64,000 nt of DNA from an uncultured Blautia sp. (GCA_900540785.1 UQHF01000018.1:1-64000), one strand, 5' to 3'. Numbered from the stretch's first letter, positions 7,715 through 15,962 are shown. Translations and numbers: made by a program. Notes: a model not told the origin generated them from the sequence alone.

Positions 7715-9061
7715 TTAAAAAGGAAGCTTAAAGCCGCCTCTTTTGCCAACTTTGCCGCCCATTAATCCGGGCATCTGTTTCATCATTTTCTTACTCTGTT
7801 CAAACTGCTTTACAAGACGGTTTACTTCAGATACATCTACGCCTGCGCCTCTTGCAATGCGGTTCTTTCTGGAAATATTAAGGATAGAAGGATTGCTTCT
7901 CTCCTGGACTGTCATGGAAAGGATAATGGCTTTTGTTCTGTCCATTGCCTTTTCATCAATCATGCCTTCCAGTTCTTTTACCTTACTGCCAACGCCGGGA
8001 AGCATACTTAAAATACTTCCAAAGCCGCCCATCTTGTTCATCTGTTCCATACTTGTCAGATAATCGTTGAAGTCAAAGTCCATTTTCTTTAACTTCTTCT
8101 GCATTTCCTGTGCCTGCTCCTGGTCAACTGATGCTTCCACCTTCTCGATCAGGCTCATTACATCGCCCATTCCCAGGATTCTGGACGCCATACGCTCCGG
8201 ATAAAACTGTTCCAGATCGGAAAGTTTTTCACCCATTCCCACGTACAGAAGCGGTTTTCCTGTCACAGCCTTAATAGAAAGCGCGGCTCCGCCTCGTGTA
8301 TCGCCGTCCATTTTTGTGAGGATCACACCGTCAATGCCGACTTTTTCTGTAAATGTCTTTGCCACATTTACTGCGTCCTGTCCGGTCATGGCATCTACCA
8401 CAAGAATGGTAGCGTCTACCTGAACATTCGCTTTAATATCTGCAAGCTCCTGCATCATGTTTTCGTCAATATGAAGACGTCCCGCCGTATCGATCAGGAC
8501 AACATTCTGCTGGTTGGATTTTGCATGTTCAATGGCTGCTTTTGCAATATCTACCGGTTTCTGTTTATCTCCCATGGAAAAGACTTCCACCCCCTGCTTC
8601 TCTCCATTTACCTGAAGCTGTGTGATCGCAGCCGGACGATATACGTCACAGGCTACAAGAAGAGGTTTCTTTCCCTTGGATTTCAGCTTTCCTGCAAGCT
8701 TGGCAACTGTCGTTGTCTTACCTGCACCCTGAAGACCTGCCATCATCAAGACAGTAATCTCATTGCCCGGCCTGATCGGAAGCTCTGTTGTCTCGCTTCC
8801 CATAAGATTTACAAGCTCATCGTTTACAATTTTAATTACCATCTGTCCCGGGTTCAGTCCGTTCATTACGTCCTGTCCCACAGCCCGTTCCTGCACTGCC
8901 TTTGTAAACTGTTTTACAACTTTAAAGTTTACATCTGCCTCAAGAAGAGCCATCTTTACTTCCTTCAGCGCAATTTTTACATCCTCTTCTGTAAGACGTC
9001 CCTTGCTGCGAAGTTTTTTAAATACATTCTGTAGTTTCTCTGTCAAGCTCTCAAATGCCAT
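7715..9061 (-). CDS. ffh: Signal recognition particle protein Ffh (SRP54)
   Basis: Ffh is the GTPase subunit of the signal recognition particle and targets nascent membrane proteins with FtsY. At 448 residues it shows the N domain (1-90), the G domain with GLQGAGKTTT (G1), DTAGRLH (G3) and TKMDGD (G4), and the Met-rich M domain (about 300-435; FGSILSMLPG and KQMPGLMGG), which binds SRP RNA and signal peptides. It starts three bases after ylxM ends. The SRP RNA gene itself is not in this window. Confidence 0.98.
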   Translation of the reverse strand: MAFESLTEKLQNVFKKLRSKGRLTEEDVKIALKEVKMALLEADVNFKVVKQFTKAVQERAVGQDVMNGLNPGQMVIKIVNDELVNLMGSETTELPIRPGNEITVLMMAGLQGAGKTTTVAKLAGKLKSKGKKPLLVACDVYRPAAITQLQVNGEKQGVEVFSMGDKQKPVDIAKAAIEHAKSNQQNVVLIDTAGRLHIDENMMQELADIKANVQVDATILVVDAMTGQDAVNVAKTFTEKVGIDGVILTKMDGDTRGGAALSIKAVTGKPLLYVGMGEKLSDLEQFYPERMASRILGMGDVMSLIEKVEASVDQEQAQEMQKKLKKMDFDFNDYLTSMEQMNKMGGFGSILSMLPGVGSKVKELEGMIDEKAMDRTKAIILSMTVQERSNPSILNISRKNRIARGAGVDVSEVNRLVKQFEQSKKMMKQMPGLMGGKVGKRGGFKLPF

Positions 9062-9064
9062 CTG

Positions 9065-9388
9065 CTATAACTCCTCTAATATCACATTGGAAATCGCCGC
9101 TATATCCTCAGCTTTATACTGTTCTGCAAGCTGGTGGATTTTCTGTACCTGCCCCCGTATCTGCAGAAACTTGTCTACCAGGTGAAGCTTCGCCTCATAG
9201 CCTTCCAGTGTACGGTTGCATCTCTTGATCATATCGTGAACACCCTGGCGGCTGATTCCCAGATCTTCTGCAACTTCACTGAGAGAATAATCCTCAAGGA
9301 CAACATTTTCATAAACCTCCTGCTGCCGCTTGGTAAGAAGCTCTCCATAAAAATCATACAATAATGTTTGCTCTACAAACTTTTCCAT
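9065..9388 (-). CDS. ylxM: YlxM/p13-type helix-turn-helix protein
   Basis: A 107-residue protein with a sigma-70 region 4-like helix-turn-helix (DYSLSEVAEDLGISRQGVHD, residues about 33-52). YlxM homologues are nearly always encoded just before ffh; a role in the SRP pathway has been suggested from this and from streptococcal work. It is the first gene of this operon, directly behind a consensus promoter, with AAAGGTGATT as ribosome binding site. Confidence 0.93.
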   Translation of the reverse strand: MEKFVEQTLLYDFYGELLTKRQQEVYENVVLEDYSLSEVAEDLGISRQGVHDMIKRCNRTLEGYEAKLHLVDKFLQIRGQVQKIHQLAEQYKAEDIAAISNVILEEL

Positions 9389-9405
9389 TTGTAATCACCT
9401 TTGGT

Positions 9406-9434
9406 ATCATATCGTATTTATGACGCGGTGTCAA
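9406..9434 (-). promoter_or_regulatory. Promoter of the ylxM-ffh-rpsP operon
   Basis: On the minus strand, -35 TTGACA (9429-9434), a 17-bp spacer and -10 TATGAT (9406-9411). It is 18 bp upstream of the ylxM ATG. The -35 box is one arm of the inverted repeat TGTCAAG/CTTGACA (9429-9450), which might serve as a protein site. Confidence 0.88.
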
Positions 9435-9450
9435 GTGTTTTTTCTTGACA

Positions 9451-9654
9451 AATATTTTTTAGATGCCAGGGTCAAAAGGTCATAAACCACGATATGCTTG
9501 TATATAAGTGGTTTTATGCCTTTACGACCCGCCCCAAAATGAGGATAAAAGTGGAGCGTATGCTTCACGATATCCGAATGTGGGGCAGAATTGTGGGAGC
9601 ACGAAGTGCGAAACAATTCGTCAGGCATCTTTCAGCCCTCAATATTTTTTAGAT
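9451..9654 (+). repeat. Structured intergenic repeat, copy 1, with 14-bp flanking direct repeats
   Basis: The exact 14-mer AATATTTTTTAGAT occurs at 9451-9464 and 9641-9654. Between them lie a closing stem AGATGCC/GGCATCT (9461-9467 with 9624-9630) and hairpin A, arms 9469-9490 and 9508-9530, about 20 pairs. Hairpin B follows (9551-9568, GTGGAGC/GCTTCAC). Hairpin C has GAATTGT/ACAATTC (9588-9594 with 9613-9619) enclosing GCAC GAA GTGC. The same architecture, with different but still pairing bases, occurs at 27276-27444 on the other strand. It stands in the 3' region of larE and has no convincing ORF. Confidence 0.85.
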
Positions 9655-9662
9655 ACGTTTCT

Positions 9663-10460
9663 TTATATGTCCATGCTCCCGCTTCGAAATCCTTCTATAT
9701 CAAGAGTGATATACGGACATCCCACTTCCTTTAAATTAAGAAGAATCTCCTCTCTTTTTTCTAATATACGGGAAAAATCCTCCGGATTGATCTCCAGCCG
9801 AAGAATCGTGCCGTGAATACGAAGCCGCACGTCCCCAAACCCAAGACTTCTTAAATACTCTTCTCCTCTGTCAACCTTCTCCAGAAGAGTAAGGTCAATT
9901 TCTGCCCCGTAGGGAAGGCGTGTGGCAAGGCAGGGAGAAGAAGGACGCTCTGCCACAGAAATCCCGTATTCTCCAGCAAGCTCCCGCACCTCTTTTTTCG
10001 TCATTTTGCAGTCCGCAAGGGGCGTATGTACTCCCAACTCACGCACAGCCTTCAGCCCCGGACGATATACATGAAGATCGTCTTCATTTGTTCCGTCTAT
10101 TAAAACAGAAATATTTTTCTCACAGGCAAACTCTTTCATTTTCGTGTACAGCGCTTTTTTACAGAGATAACACCTTTCTCTTGGATTATTTTTTATTCCG
10201 GCGTCAGTCAGCTCATTTATGTGAATCACGATATGCTCTGCCCCTGTCTCTTTCGCAACTGCTTTGGCTGCCTCTATATCTGCCTGCGGGTGAAGAACCG
10301 TATCCATCGTAACTGCGTATACCTTTTTTCCTGTATGGGAGGAGGCCTCACATGCCATTTTAAGAAGAAGACCGGAATCCACGCCGCCAGAAAACGCCAC
10401 GCACATATCCTCTTTTGCAAGCTCTTCTATTCTTGCTTTTAACCTCTCTTTTTTATTCAT
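9663..10460 (-). CDS. larE: LarE-type ATP-dependent sacrificial sulfur transferase
   Basis: The 265-residue protein is an N-type ATP pyrophosphatase: the P-loop SGGVDS is at residues 24-29. LarE adenylylates pyridinium-3,5-biscarboxylate mononucleotide and inserts sulfur to build the nickel-pincer cofactor of lactate racemase and related enzymes. The motif PRERCYLCK gives Cys97 and Cys100, and RPSSPCLATR gives Cys177. A CxxC plus a third cysteine suggests the iron-sulfur-cluster type of LarE rather than the single sacrificial cysteine type, but that is inference. No larA, larB or larC is nearby. The ATG follows AAAGGACCTG. Confidence 0.85.
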   Translation of the reverse strand: MNKKERLKARIEELAKEDMCVAFSGGVDSGLLLKMACEASSHTGKKVYAVTMDTVLHPQADIEAAKAVAKETGAEHIVIHINELTDAGIKNNPRERCYLCKKALYTKMKEFACEKNISVLIDGTNEDDLHVYRPGLKAVRELGVHTPLADCKMTKKEVRELAGEYGISVAERPSSPCLATRLPYGAEIDLTLLEKVDRGEEYLRSLGFGDVRLRIHGTILRLEINPEDFSRILEKREEILLNLKEVGCPYITLDIEGFRSGSMDI

Positions 10461-10522
10461 TTTACAGGTCCTTTCCTGTGATTTTTTGTTGCTGTGAACG
10501 GCACTATTTTACCATATGTTTC

Positions 10523-10551
10523 TTGCCAATTCCACTAAAATAGAGTATGAT
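10523..10551 (+). promoter_or_regulatory. Promoter of the DUF362 ferredoxin gene
   Basis: TTGCCA (10523-10528), a 17-bp spacer and TATGAT (10546-10551), ending 29 bp upstream of the ATG at 10581. An AGGAGG site follows at the right place. Confidence 0.75.
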
Positions 10552-10580
10552 TATGACATGATATTTAGGAGGTCTGACTT

Positions 10581-11690
10581 ATGGAAAAATCTAAAGTTTA
10601 TTACACAAATCTGCGTACCGGTTTCAATAATGGACTTCTCGATAAACTGAAACGTCTCATTAAAGCCACCGGTATCGAAAATATTGATTTCGAGGGAAAA
10701 TATACTGCCATTAAAATCCATTTTGGAGAACCTGGAAATCTCGCCTTTCTTCGTCCCAATTATGCCAAAGTGGTAGCCGATATTGTAAAAGAGCTTGGGG
10801 GCAAACCATTTCTCACAGACTGCAATACGCTTTATGTAGGCGGCAGAAAAAATGCTCTGGATCATCTGGACGCCGCATATACAAACGGCTTTTCTCCTTT
10901 GACAACAGGCTGTCACGTTTTAATTGCAGACGGCTTAAAAGGAACCGATGAGGAATACGTTCCTGTAGAGGGCGGCGAGTACGTAAAAGAGGCAAAAATC
11001 GGAAGAGCCATTATGGACGCCGATGTCTTTATCTCTCTTTCTCATTTTAAAGGTCATGAGGCAACCGGCTTTGGCGGCGCTTTGAAAAATATCGGTATGG
11101 GCTGCGGCTCACGAGCAGGAAAAATGGAAATGCACAGCGCAGGCAAACCACATATCGATCAGGACCTGTGCATCGGCTGCAAACGATGTGCAAAAATCTG
11201 CGCGCACGACGCACCGTCTTTTGAAAATGGAAAAGGTGTCATCGACCACGACAAATGCGTTGGCTGCGGAAGATGTATCGGTGTCTGTCCGAAAGATGCA
11301 GTTCTCTCTGCCTCCGATGAATCCAACGATATTTTAAACTGCAAAATTGCAGAATATACAAAGGCTGTTATCGACGGACGTCCAAACTTCCATATCAGCC
11401 TTGTAATCGATGTTTCCCCATACTGCGACTGCCACGCAGAAAATGACGCGGCCATTGTTCCGGATGTAGGCTTCTTCGCCTCCTTCGACCCGGTCGCTCT
11501 TGATACTGCATGTGCAGATGCCGTAAATGCACAGCCAGTTATCAAAAATTCACTTCTCGGTGAATCTGACCACGAAGGACATGATCATTTCGGAGCAGTC
11601 TCCCCATCCACAAACTGGAAAAGCTGCATCGAACACGCAGAAAAACTGGGAATCGGAACAAGCGATTACGAACTCATTGAAGTAAAATAA
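10581..11690 (+). CDS. DUF362-domain 2[4Fe-4S] ferredoxin protein
   Basis: The first 190 residues form a DUF362 domain (KIHFGEPGN and SHFKGHEATGFGGALKNIGM are characteristic). Two bacterial ferredoxin motifs follow around residues 195-240 (CIGCKRCAKIC and CVGCGRCIGVCP), and a C-terminal part returns to the DUF362 fold. At 369 residues it is complete, with AGGAGG 8 bases before the ATG. It is cytoplasmic with no signal peptide. Proteins of this family are common in anaerobes and are thought to be electron carriers or iron-sulfur enzymes, but the reaction is not known. It has its own promoter and terminator, so it is a single-gene unit. Confidence 0.85.
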   Translation: MEKSKVYYTNLRTGFNNGLLDKLKRLIKATGIENIDFEGKYTAIKIHFGEPGNLAFLRPNYAKVVADIVKELGGKPFLTDCNTLYVGGRKNALDHLDAAYTNGFSPLTTGCHVLIADGLKGTDEEYVPVEGGEYVKEAKIGRAIMDADVFISLSHFKGHEATGFGGALKNIGMGCGSRAGKMEMHSAGKPHIDQDLCIGCKRCAKICAHDAPSFENGKGVIDHDKCVGCGRCIGVCPKDAVLSASDESNDILNCKIAEYTKAVIDGRPNFHISLVIDVSPYCDCHAENDAAIVPDVGFFASFDPVALDTACADAVNAQPVIKNSLLGESDHEGHDHFGAVSPSTNWKSCIEHAEKLGIGTSDYELIEVK

Positions 11691-11723
11691 TTCCTTTTTC
11701 ATACATATATAGATTTTGAAGAT

Positions 11724-11761
11724 AAAATGCTGCAGATTTTTAACAGGTCTGCAGCATTTTT
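11724..11761. terminator. Bidirectional terminator between convergent ferredoxin genes
   Basis: AAAATGCTGCAGA (11724-11736) pairs perfectly with TCTGCAGCATTTT (11748-11760), with an 11-nt loop. T-runs follow on both strands. It lies between the DUF362 gene (plus) and the EFR1-type gene (minus) and can serve both. Confidence 0.88.
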
Positions 11762-11814
11762 ATAATTCTCACCGGCACTGGAAGCGTTTATTTCAGTCAG
11801 AGATCAGCTCCTGC

Positions 11815-12567
11815 TTAGAGAAAAAGCTCGTTTTTCTTTCGCTCTTTAAAAAGAGGCGCCATTTTTTCCGAAAGAGCGGAAATCATTTCCGGATTCAGGC
11901 TTCTTGCATGGCTCGGACAGATCTGAATACAGCGCATGCAGGAAATGCAGGATTCCACATCTGTCTCTCCCGGTCTTCCGGAAGATATGGCGCATACAGG
12001 ACAGGATTTGACGCAAAGACCACAATCATTGCAGATTCCTGTTGTCTCCGGCACCATCGGAACCACTTTCAATTCCTTATAAGGGCGGTTTCCGGGCACA
12101 GAAATTTCCTCTTCTGTGCGGTTTTCCAACTTCTCTCTGATTTTCTTTCGAAATTCTGCCAGTTCTTTTAAATCTTCTTCATCTGGTCTTCCGGAAGCAA
12201 ACTGGCGCATAATAGAATGCTCCGCAACAGCAGACACTGCTACCGCACAGAAAAAGCCCCTTTCTTTCAGAGCATCGTATAGCTCCACCATCGTATCTTC
12301 ATACGCCCTGTTTCCATATACGATAACAGGAACTGCCTGCGCGCCGTTTCCTTCAAAATTTATCATGCGCTCCAGTGCAATTTCCGGTACTCTTCCCCCA
12401 TAAGAGGGAACTCCTACAAAACATATATCTTCCTTTGAAAAACTTCTCTTTTCTGATACAGGGCGACACAGGTCGATTTCTTCGAATGTGCCCATTTCCT
12501 CTGAAAGAAAATTTGTTACCTTTTTTGTACCCTTTGTAGGGCTGAAATAAACAGAATATGTACTCAT
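11815..12567 (-). CDS. EFR1-type flavodoxin/ferredoxin fusion protein
   Basis: The 250-residue protein combines an N-terminal flavodoxin-like domain (about 1-150; FMN loop region YFSPTKGTKK at residues 7-16) with a C-terminal pair of [4Fe-4S] motifs (CNDCGLCVKSCP and CISCMRCIQICP, about 178-220). This arrangement is called EFR1-family ferrodoxin in clostridial genomes and suggests electron transfer between FMN and iron-sulfur clusters. The physiological partner is unknown. It starts 13 bp after the upstream TIM-barrel gene and is presumably cotranscribed with it. Confidence 0.85.
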   Translation of the reverse strand: MSTYSVYFSPTKGTKKVTNFLSEEMGTFEEIDLCRPVSEKRSFSKEDICFVGVPSYGGRVPEIALERMINFEGNGAQAVPVIVYGNRAYEDTMVELYDALKERGFFCAVAVSAVAEHSIMRQFASGRPDEEDLKELAEFRKKIREKLENRTEEEISVPGNRPYKELKVVPMVPETTGICNDCGLCVKSCPVCAISSGRPGETDVESCISCMRCIQICPSHARSLNPEMISALSEKMAPLFKERKKNELFL

Positions 12568-12580
12568 TTTTATTCTCCTT

Positions 12581-13339
12581 TTATTTGAATCCCCTGTCCT
12601 TTAACCATTTCCAGGAGCGCAGCACATTCTCTTTTGTACTGCACTCAATGGTAATGGACGGAGAAACATGATCTGTAAAAATTTCATCAAGTACAGAAAA
12701 ACTGTCCATTGTTCCGCAGTCTGCCGCAAGATGGCTGTCCTTTCTGCCGAAATTGTTATGAAGATGAATATGACGGATATGCGGTTTTAAACACTTTGCC
12801 CAGCTTTCCACAGAAATATCTGAATAACAATGCGCATGTCCCATATCAAGGCAAAGACCAAAATTTGCATGTTCAATTTTTTCAGCAGCCTGTGCAAGTG
12901 GTTCCGGAAAAGGATCCAGTACATTCTCCATTAAAATTTCTGTTTTTTCATCTTTCCCTTCCAGAAATTCCCGATAAAAATCGACAATCCTCTGTGCAAT
13001 CCCCTCCTGCATGTAAACCTGCGGGATAAAACAGCTGTGATATACGATTTTTTCTGCCCCAAGTTCTTTCGCTGCATAATATGCCTGCTCATATCTCGTT
13101 TTCGTTGCCTGCCTTATCAGACTGTCATATGCCATTGGGTTCAGATCAAGAAAAGGTCCGTGAAATGTCAAAGATTTGCATTCCATATAGGAAAGTCTTT
13201 TCTCATAAGAAATCATGGTTTTCTGAAGATTGTCAAGATTTTCTGCAACAGAAAATTCAATGCTTTCTACTCCCATACCTGTTTTCCTTATAATTTCCCG
13301 CATTTCTTCATCTCTCAAAAGATGTGTAAAATATATCAT
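12581..13339 (-). CDS. Sugar phosphate isomerase/epimerase-like TIM-barrel protein
   Basis: The protein belongs to the xylose-isomerase-like/AP endonuclease family 2 TIM-barrel superfamily. Probable metal-binding segments are ILMENVLDPF (near 138-147), LCLDMGHAHCYSD (near 172-184) and HIHLHNN (near 202-208). The exact reaction cannot be read from sequence. The frame allows a GTG at 13345, but the ATG at 13339 (MIYFTHLLRDEE) has GAGG six bases upstream and is preferred, giving 252 residues. It is the first gene of a two-gene unit with the EFR1-type protein. Confidence 0.7.
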   Translation of the reverse strand: MIYFTHLLRDEEMREIIRKTGMGVESIEFSVAENLDNLQKTMISYEKRLSYMECKSLTFHGPFLDLNPMAYDSLIRQATKTRYEQAYYAAKELGAEKIVYHSCFIPQVYMQEGIAQRIVDFYREFLEGKDEKTEILMENVLDPFPEPLAQAAEKIEHANFGLCLDMGHAHCYSDISVESWAKCLKPHIRHIHLHNNFGRKDSHLAADCGTMDSFSVLDEIFTDHVSPSITIECSTKENVLRSWKWLKDRGFK

Positions 13340-13377
13340 ATCCACCCTCGTATCTTTTCGTCTGTACTTCTCTATTT

Positions 13378-13406
13378 ATTATAGAACCATCGCGCCTTTC
13401 TTTCAA
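13378..13406 (-). promoter_or_regulatory. Promoter of the TIM-barrel/EFR1 unit
   Basis: Minus-strand TTGAAA (13401-13406), 17-bp spacer, TATAAT (13378-13383), about 38 bp upstream of the ATG at 13339. Confidence 0.82.
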
Positions 13407-13422
13407 CTGAAATTATCTACTC

Positions 13423-14202
13423 TCACCCCGGCATCTGATTTTTCCTTTTTAATCCTTTTACAGACATTCCATAAAATATAATACAAAATCCCACGCACCA
13501 GAGAAGCGCTGACACAAAATCCCGCATCTCCCATGCACTTCCAAGAAATGCGCCCCGCACGGTATTGATCGCAGGAGTCATGGGCTGATGCTCTGCAAAA
13601 AACGCCAGCGCCTTTGGCATTGCTTCTACAGGTACAAACCCGGAACTTAAATAAGGCAGCACAATGACAAGCGTAAGAAAACTACTCGCTCCTTCCGGAC
13701 TTCCTGCTTTGATTCCAATAAAAACAGCAATCCAGGAAAACGCTAAAACCACACCTGAAAGAAGCGCTAAAATCACGCACCAGTCTCCCAGTGACGCGTT
13801 TGGGGAAAAACCAAACATCAGAGAAACGGTCAGCACTACCAGAGCCGTTATAAAATTTCTGAAAAAGGCCTCTGTTACATATCCCCATAATACAGAAGAT
13901 GTCTTTACAGGAAGAGCAGAAAAGCGTTTTGCCATACCTCCTGTTACATCTCTGTTCACAGTGATGGCAGTCACGGAAGAACACTGTCCGAAGCACTGCA
14001 TAAGAACACCCGGAATAATATAGTCTACATAAGACATATTTTCCACGTGGATCAATTTCCCAAATAAGGCAACAAAAAGAACCATCATCATAACCGGCAT
14101 GATTACGCTTGTTAAAAGAGTATCCGGATTCCTTGAGGAAATAAGAAGACACCTCCTCGCCATTGTAACTGTATCCCAATATTTTCTCACTCTTGTTTCC
14201 AT
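13423..14202 (-). CDS. ABC-2 type transporter permease
   Basis: This 259-residue membrane protein has about six hydrophobic segments and belongs to the ABC-2 (DrrB/NodJ-like) permease family: the N-terminus RKYWDTVTMARRCLLISSRN precedes the first span and the segment LSSGFVPVEAMP near 190-205 is typical. With the ATPase encoded upstream it should form an exporter for drugs or other hydrophobic compounds. Its start overlaps the ATPase stop by 16 bp, so the two are coupled. Regulation by the adjacent TetR protein is likely. Confidence 0.88.
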   Translation of the reverse strand: METRVRKYWDTVTMARRCLLISSRNPDTLLTSVIMPVMMMVLFVALFGKLIHVENMSYVDYIIPGVLMQCFGQCSSVTAITVNRDVTGGMAKRFSALPVKTSSVLWGYVTEAFFRNFITALVVLTVSLMFGFSPNASLGDWCVILALLSGVVLAFSWIAVFIGIKAGSPEGASSFLTLVIVLPYLSSGFVPVEAMPKALAFFAEHQPMTPAINTVRGAFLGSAWEMRDFVSALLWCVGFCIIFYGMSVKGLKRKNQMPG

Positions 14203-15134
14203 ACATTTTCTCCTTCTTCTACCAGTGCAAAAAACACATCTTCCAGATTTGGGGTAACTATTTGAAATTCTCTCACTTTAATCTTCCTTTCCTGAAAATC
14301 GTGAAATATTTTCCCTACAGTATCTGCTTTTCCATCTGTGTAAACTCTGACCGCATATCTTTCTTTTAAATCCTCTGTTTGAAACTTTGTAAGCAGCGTT
14401 TTTCCCTGCATATAGTCTTCTTCTTCAAAACAAAACTCCACACACCCATGAGGAAGAAGGGATTTTAACTCCTTTGAAGTCCCTTCCGCAATGATACGCC
14501 CCTTGTCCAGTATACCAATTCTGTCTGCTAGTTCTTCCGCCTCCTCCAGATACTGTGTTGTAAGAAAAACGGTGGTACCAGAGTCTTTCAGCTTTTTAAT
14601 CATCTCCCACATACCTCTCCTGCTTTGTGGGTCAAGTCCCGTTGTAGGTTCATCAAGAAAAAGTACCTCCGGATTTCCCACAAGGCTCATGGCAATATCC
14701 AGTTTGCGTTTCATTCCCCCGGAATAAGAAGCTGTTCTCTGATTTTTAGCAGAGGAAAGAGAAAAATATTCCAGAAGCTCTGCTGCCTTCTTCTCCGGCT
14801 CCCGGATATGGCGCATTCGTCCCATGATCACAAGATTTTCTCTGCCTGTAAGCGCTTCATCCAGGGCTGAAAACTGCCCAGTAAGGCTTATGATTTTCCG
14901 TATTTCTTTTGTCGCTCTTCCTGACTCCCAGCCTTTTATTTTTACGCTTCCCTCATCTGCCGGAAGCTGCGTTGTCAAAATCCGGACCGTCGTCGTTTTA
15001 CCCGCCCCATTCGAACCCAAAAGAGCATAAATACTTCCTTCCGGAACAGAAAACGTAACATTTTTTAAAACCTCATGAGTCTGATAGCTTTTTTTCAGAC
15101 CAGATACCTGAATGGCAGATTCTTTGCTTTTCAT
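14187..15134 (-). CDS. ABC transporter ATP-binding protein, DrrA-like
   Basis: The 315-residue ATPase shows Walker A LLGSNGAGKTTTV (about 38-50), the signature SGGMKRKLDIA (about 138-148) and Walker B VLFLDEPTTGLDP (about 157-170). The C-terminal DUF4162-like extension is typical of daunorubicin-resistance ATPases. The frame opens with GTG at 15140, but the ATG at 15134 has GGAGG six bases upstream and is chosen. It pairs with the downstream permease. An operator-like site (15158-15174) lies just upstream of the ribosome binding site, so expression is probably derepressed by a compound sensed by TetR. Confidence 0.92.
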   Translation of the reverse strand: MKSKESAIQVSGLKKSYQTHEVLKNVTFSVPEGSIYALLGSNGAGKTTTVRILTTQLPADEGSVKIKGWESGRATKEIRKIISLTGQFSALDEALTGRENLVIMGRMRHIREPEKKAAELLEYFSLSSAKNQRTASYSGGMKRKLDIAMSLVGNPEVLFLDEPTTGLDPQSRRGMWEMIKKLKDSGTTVFLTTQYLEEAEELADRIGILDKGRIIAEGTSKELKSLLPHGCVEFCFEEEDYMQGKTLLTKFQTEDLKERYAVRVYTDGKADTVGKIFHDFQERKIKVREFQIVTPNLEDVFFALVEEGENVWKQE

Positions 15135-15157
15135 AAACACCCTCCTTATTTTTATTT

Positions 15158-15174
15158 ACATACCAAAAGAATGT
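15158..15174. promoter_or_regulatory. TetR operator site at the ABC exporter genes
   Basis: ACATACCAAAAGAATGT: half-sites ACATwC and GwATGT around a 5-bp centre. The same 17-bp sequence, or its reverse complement with one to two changes, occurs at 15912-15928 and 15970-15986 around the tetR promoter. Confidence 0.8.
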
Positions 15175-15184
15175 ATTTGTGTAT

Positions 15185-15245
15185 AAAAAAATGTGCCTCT
15201 TACATATCAGCAGTTCTCATATGTTCCAGCGAAGCGCATTTTTTT
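15185..15245 (-). terminator. Terminator after tetR
   Basis: AAAAAAATG (15185-15193) pairs with CATTTTTTT (15237-15245), with an inner stem ACATAT/ATATGT (15202-15207 with 15219-15224). On the minus strand the 3' arm ends in seven T. It is 11 bp past the tetR stop and would separate tetR from the exporter genes. Confidence 0.6.
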
Positions 15246-15255
15246 GACTTTGGCA

Positions 15256-15897
15256 TTATTTTCCTTCTTTAAAATAAGGAAGCTTTTCCAACATCTCCCC
15301 GATTTCTCCATCGTAAACAGGAAGCCCCATTTTTTCAAAAATCTGAGATATGAACAGATACCTTCTTTTCATTTCTTCTTCATTTCCCGGAAAAATGGAA
15401 GGTATTAGCCATATGTCCATCAGCACAAGAAGCTCCGACATCTCTTTTGCGTTTTCTGTTGTAACAGATCCGTCTCTTTGACCCTCTTCAATCAGTTCCT
15501 GCCAGTAAGGACAGAGAATGCGGCGGTTTGTCTCTATCATTTTTGCCAGAATATGCGGATTTTTCAAAAGCGGAATTGCCTGCTTTGTAAGCTCCACACT
15601 CTGCTCATCTTCCTGGTGAAGCAGAATGACCTCTTTTATTTTCTGAAGACCATTTAAATCGCTCCTCTTCTTTACTTTTTCAAATGGATTGTTCTGAAAA
15701 AACATCTTATCACCAATGGCGTCCATAATTTCTTCCTTTGATTTAAAATGATGGTACACCGCGCCTTTTGTAAGTCCTCCCAGCTCGTCTACAATATCCT
15801 GAATCGTCGTATTGTCATAGCCCTTTTCCAGAAAAAGCCGCTGGCATACGTCCAGTATTTTTTCGACGGTTACTTCCGGGTATTTGTTTCGTCCCAT
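15256..15897 (-). CDS. TetR-family transcriptional regulator
   Basis: The 213-residue protein has an N-terminal TetR helix-turn-helix (about residues 22-55: TTIQDIVDELGGLTKGAVYH then HFKSKEEIM) and a helical C-terminal ligand-binding domain. It is encoded next to an ABC exporter. Both the exporter genes and its own promoter carry the same 17-bp inverted repeat, so it most likely represses both. The ligand is unknown. Its ribosome binding site is CGGAGGACG. Confidence 0.9.
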   Translation of the reverse strand: MGRNKYPEVTVEKILDVCQRLFLEKGYDNTTIQDIVDELGGLTKGAVYHHFKSKEEIMDAIGDKMFFQNNPFEKVKKRSDLNGLQKIKEVILLHQEDEQSVELTKQAIPLLKNPHILAKMIETNRRILCPYWQELIEEGQRDGSVTTENAKEMSELLVLMDIWLIPSIFPGNEEEMKRRYLFISQIFEKMGLPVYDGEIGEMLEKLPYFKEGK

Positions 15898-15911
15898 ATC
15901 GTCCTCCGTTT

Positions 15912-15928
15912 ACATTCTTTTAGTATGT
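15912..15928. promoter_or_regulatory. TetR operator site overlapping the tetR start region
   Basis: ACATTCTTTTAGTATGT is the reverse complement of the 15158 site with one change. It lies four bases downstream of the tetR -10 box and covers the likely transcription start, which implies autorepression. Confidence 0.78.
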
Positions 15929-15932
15929 ATTT

Positions 15933-15962
15933 ATTATATGCTGTCTCTCATCTGTCTGTCAA
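15933..15962 (-). promoter_or_regulatory. tetR promoter
   Basis: Minus-strand TTGACA (15957-15962), 18-bp spacer, TATAAT (15933-15938). Both boxes match the consensus fully, and operator sites lie on either side. Confidence 0.88.
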
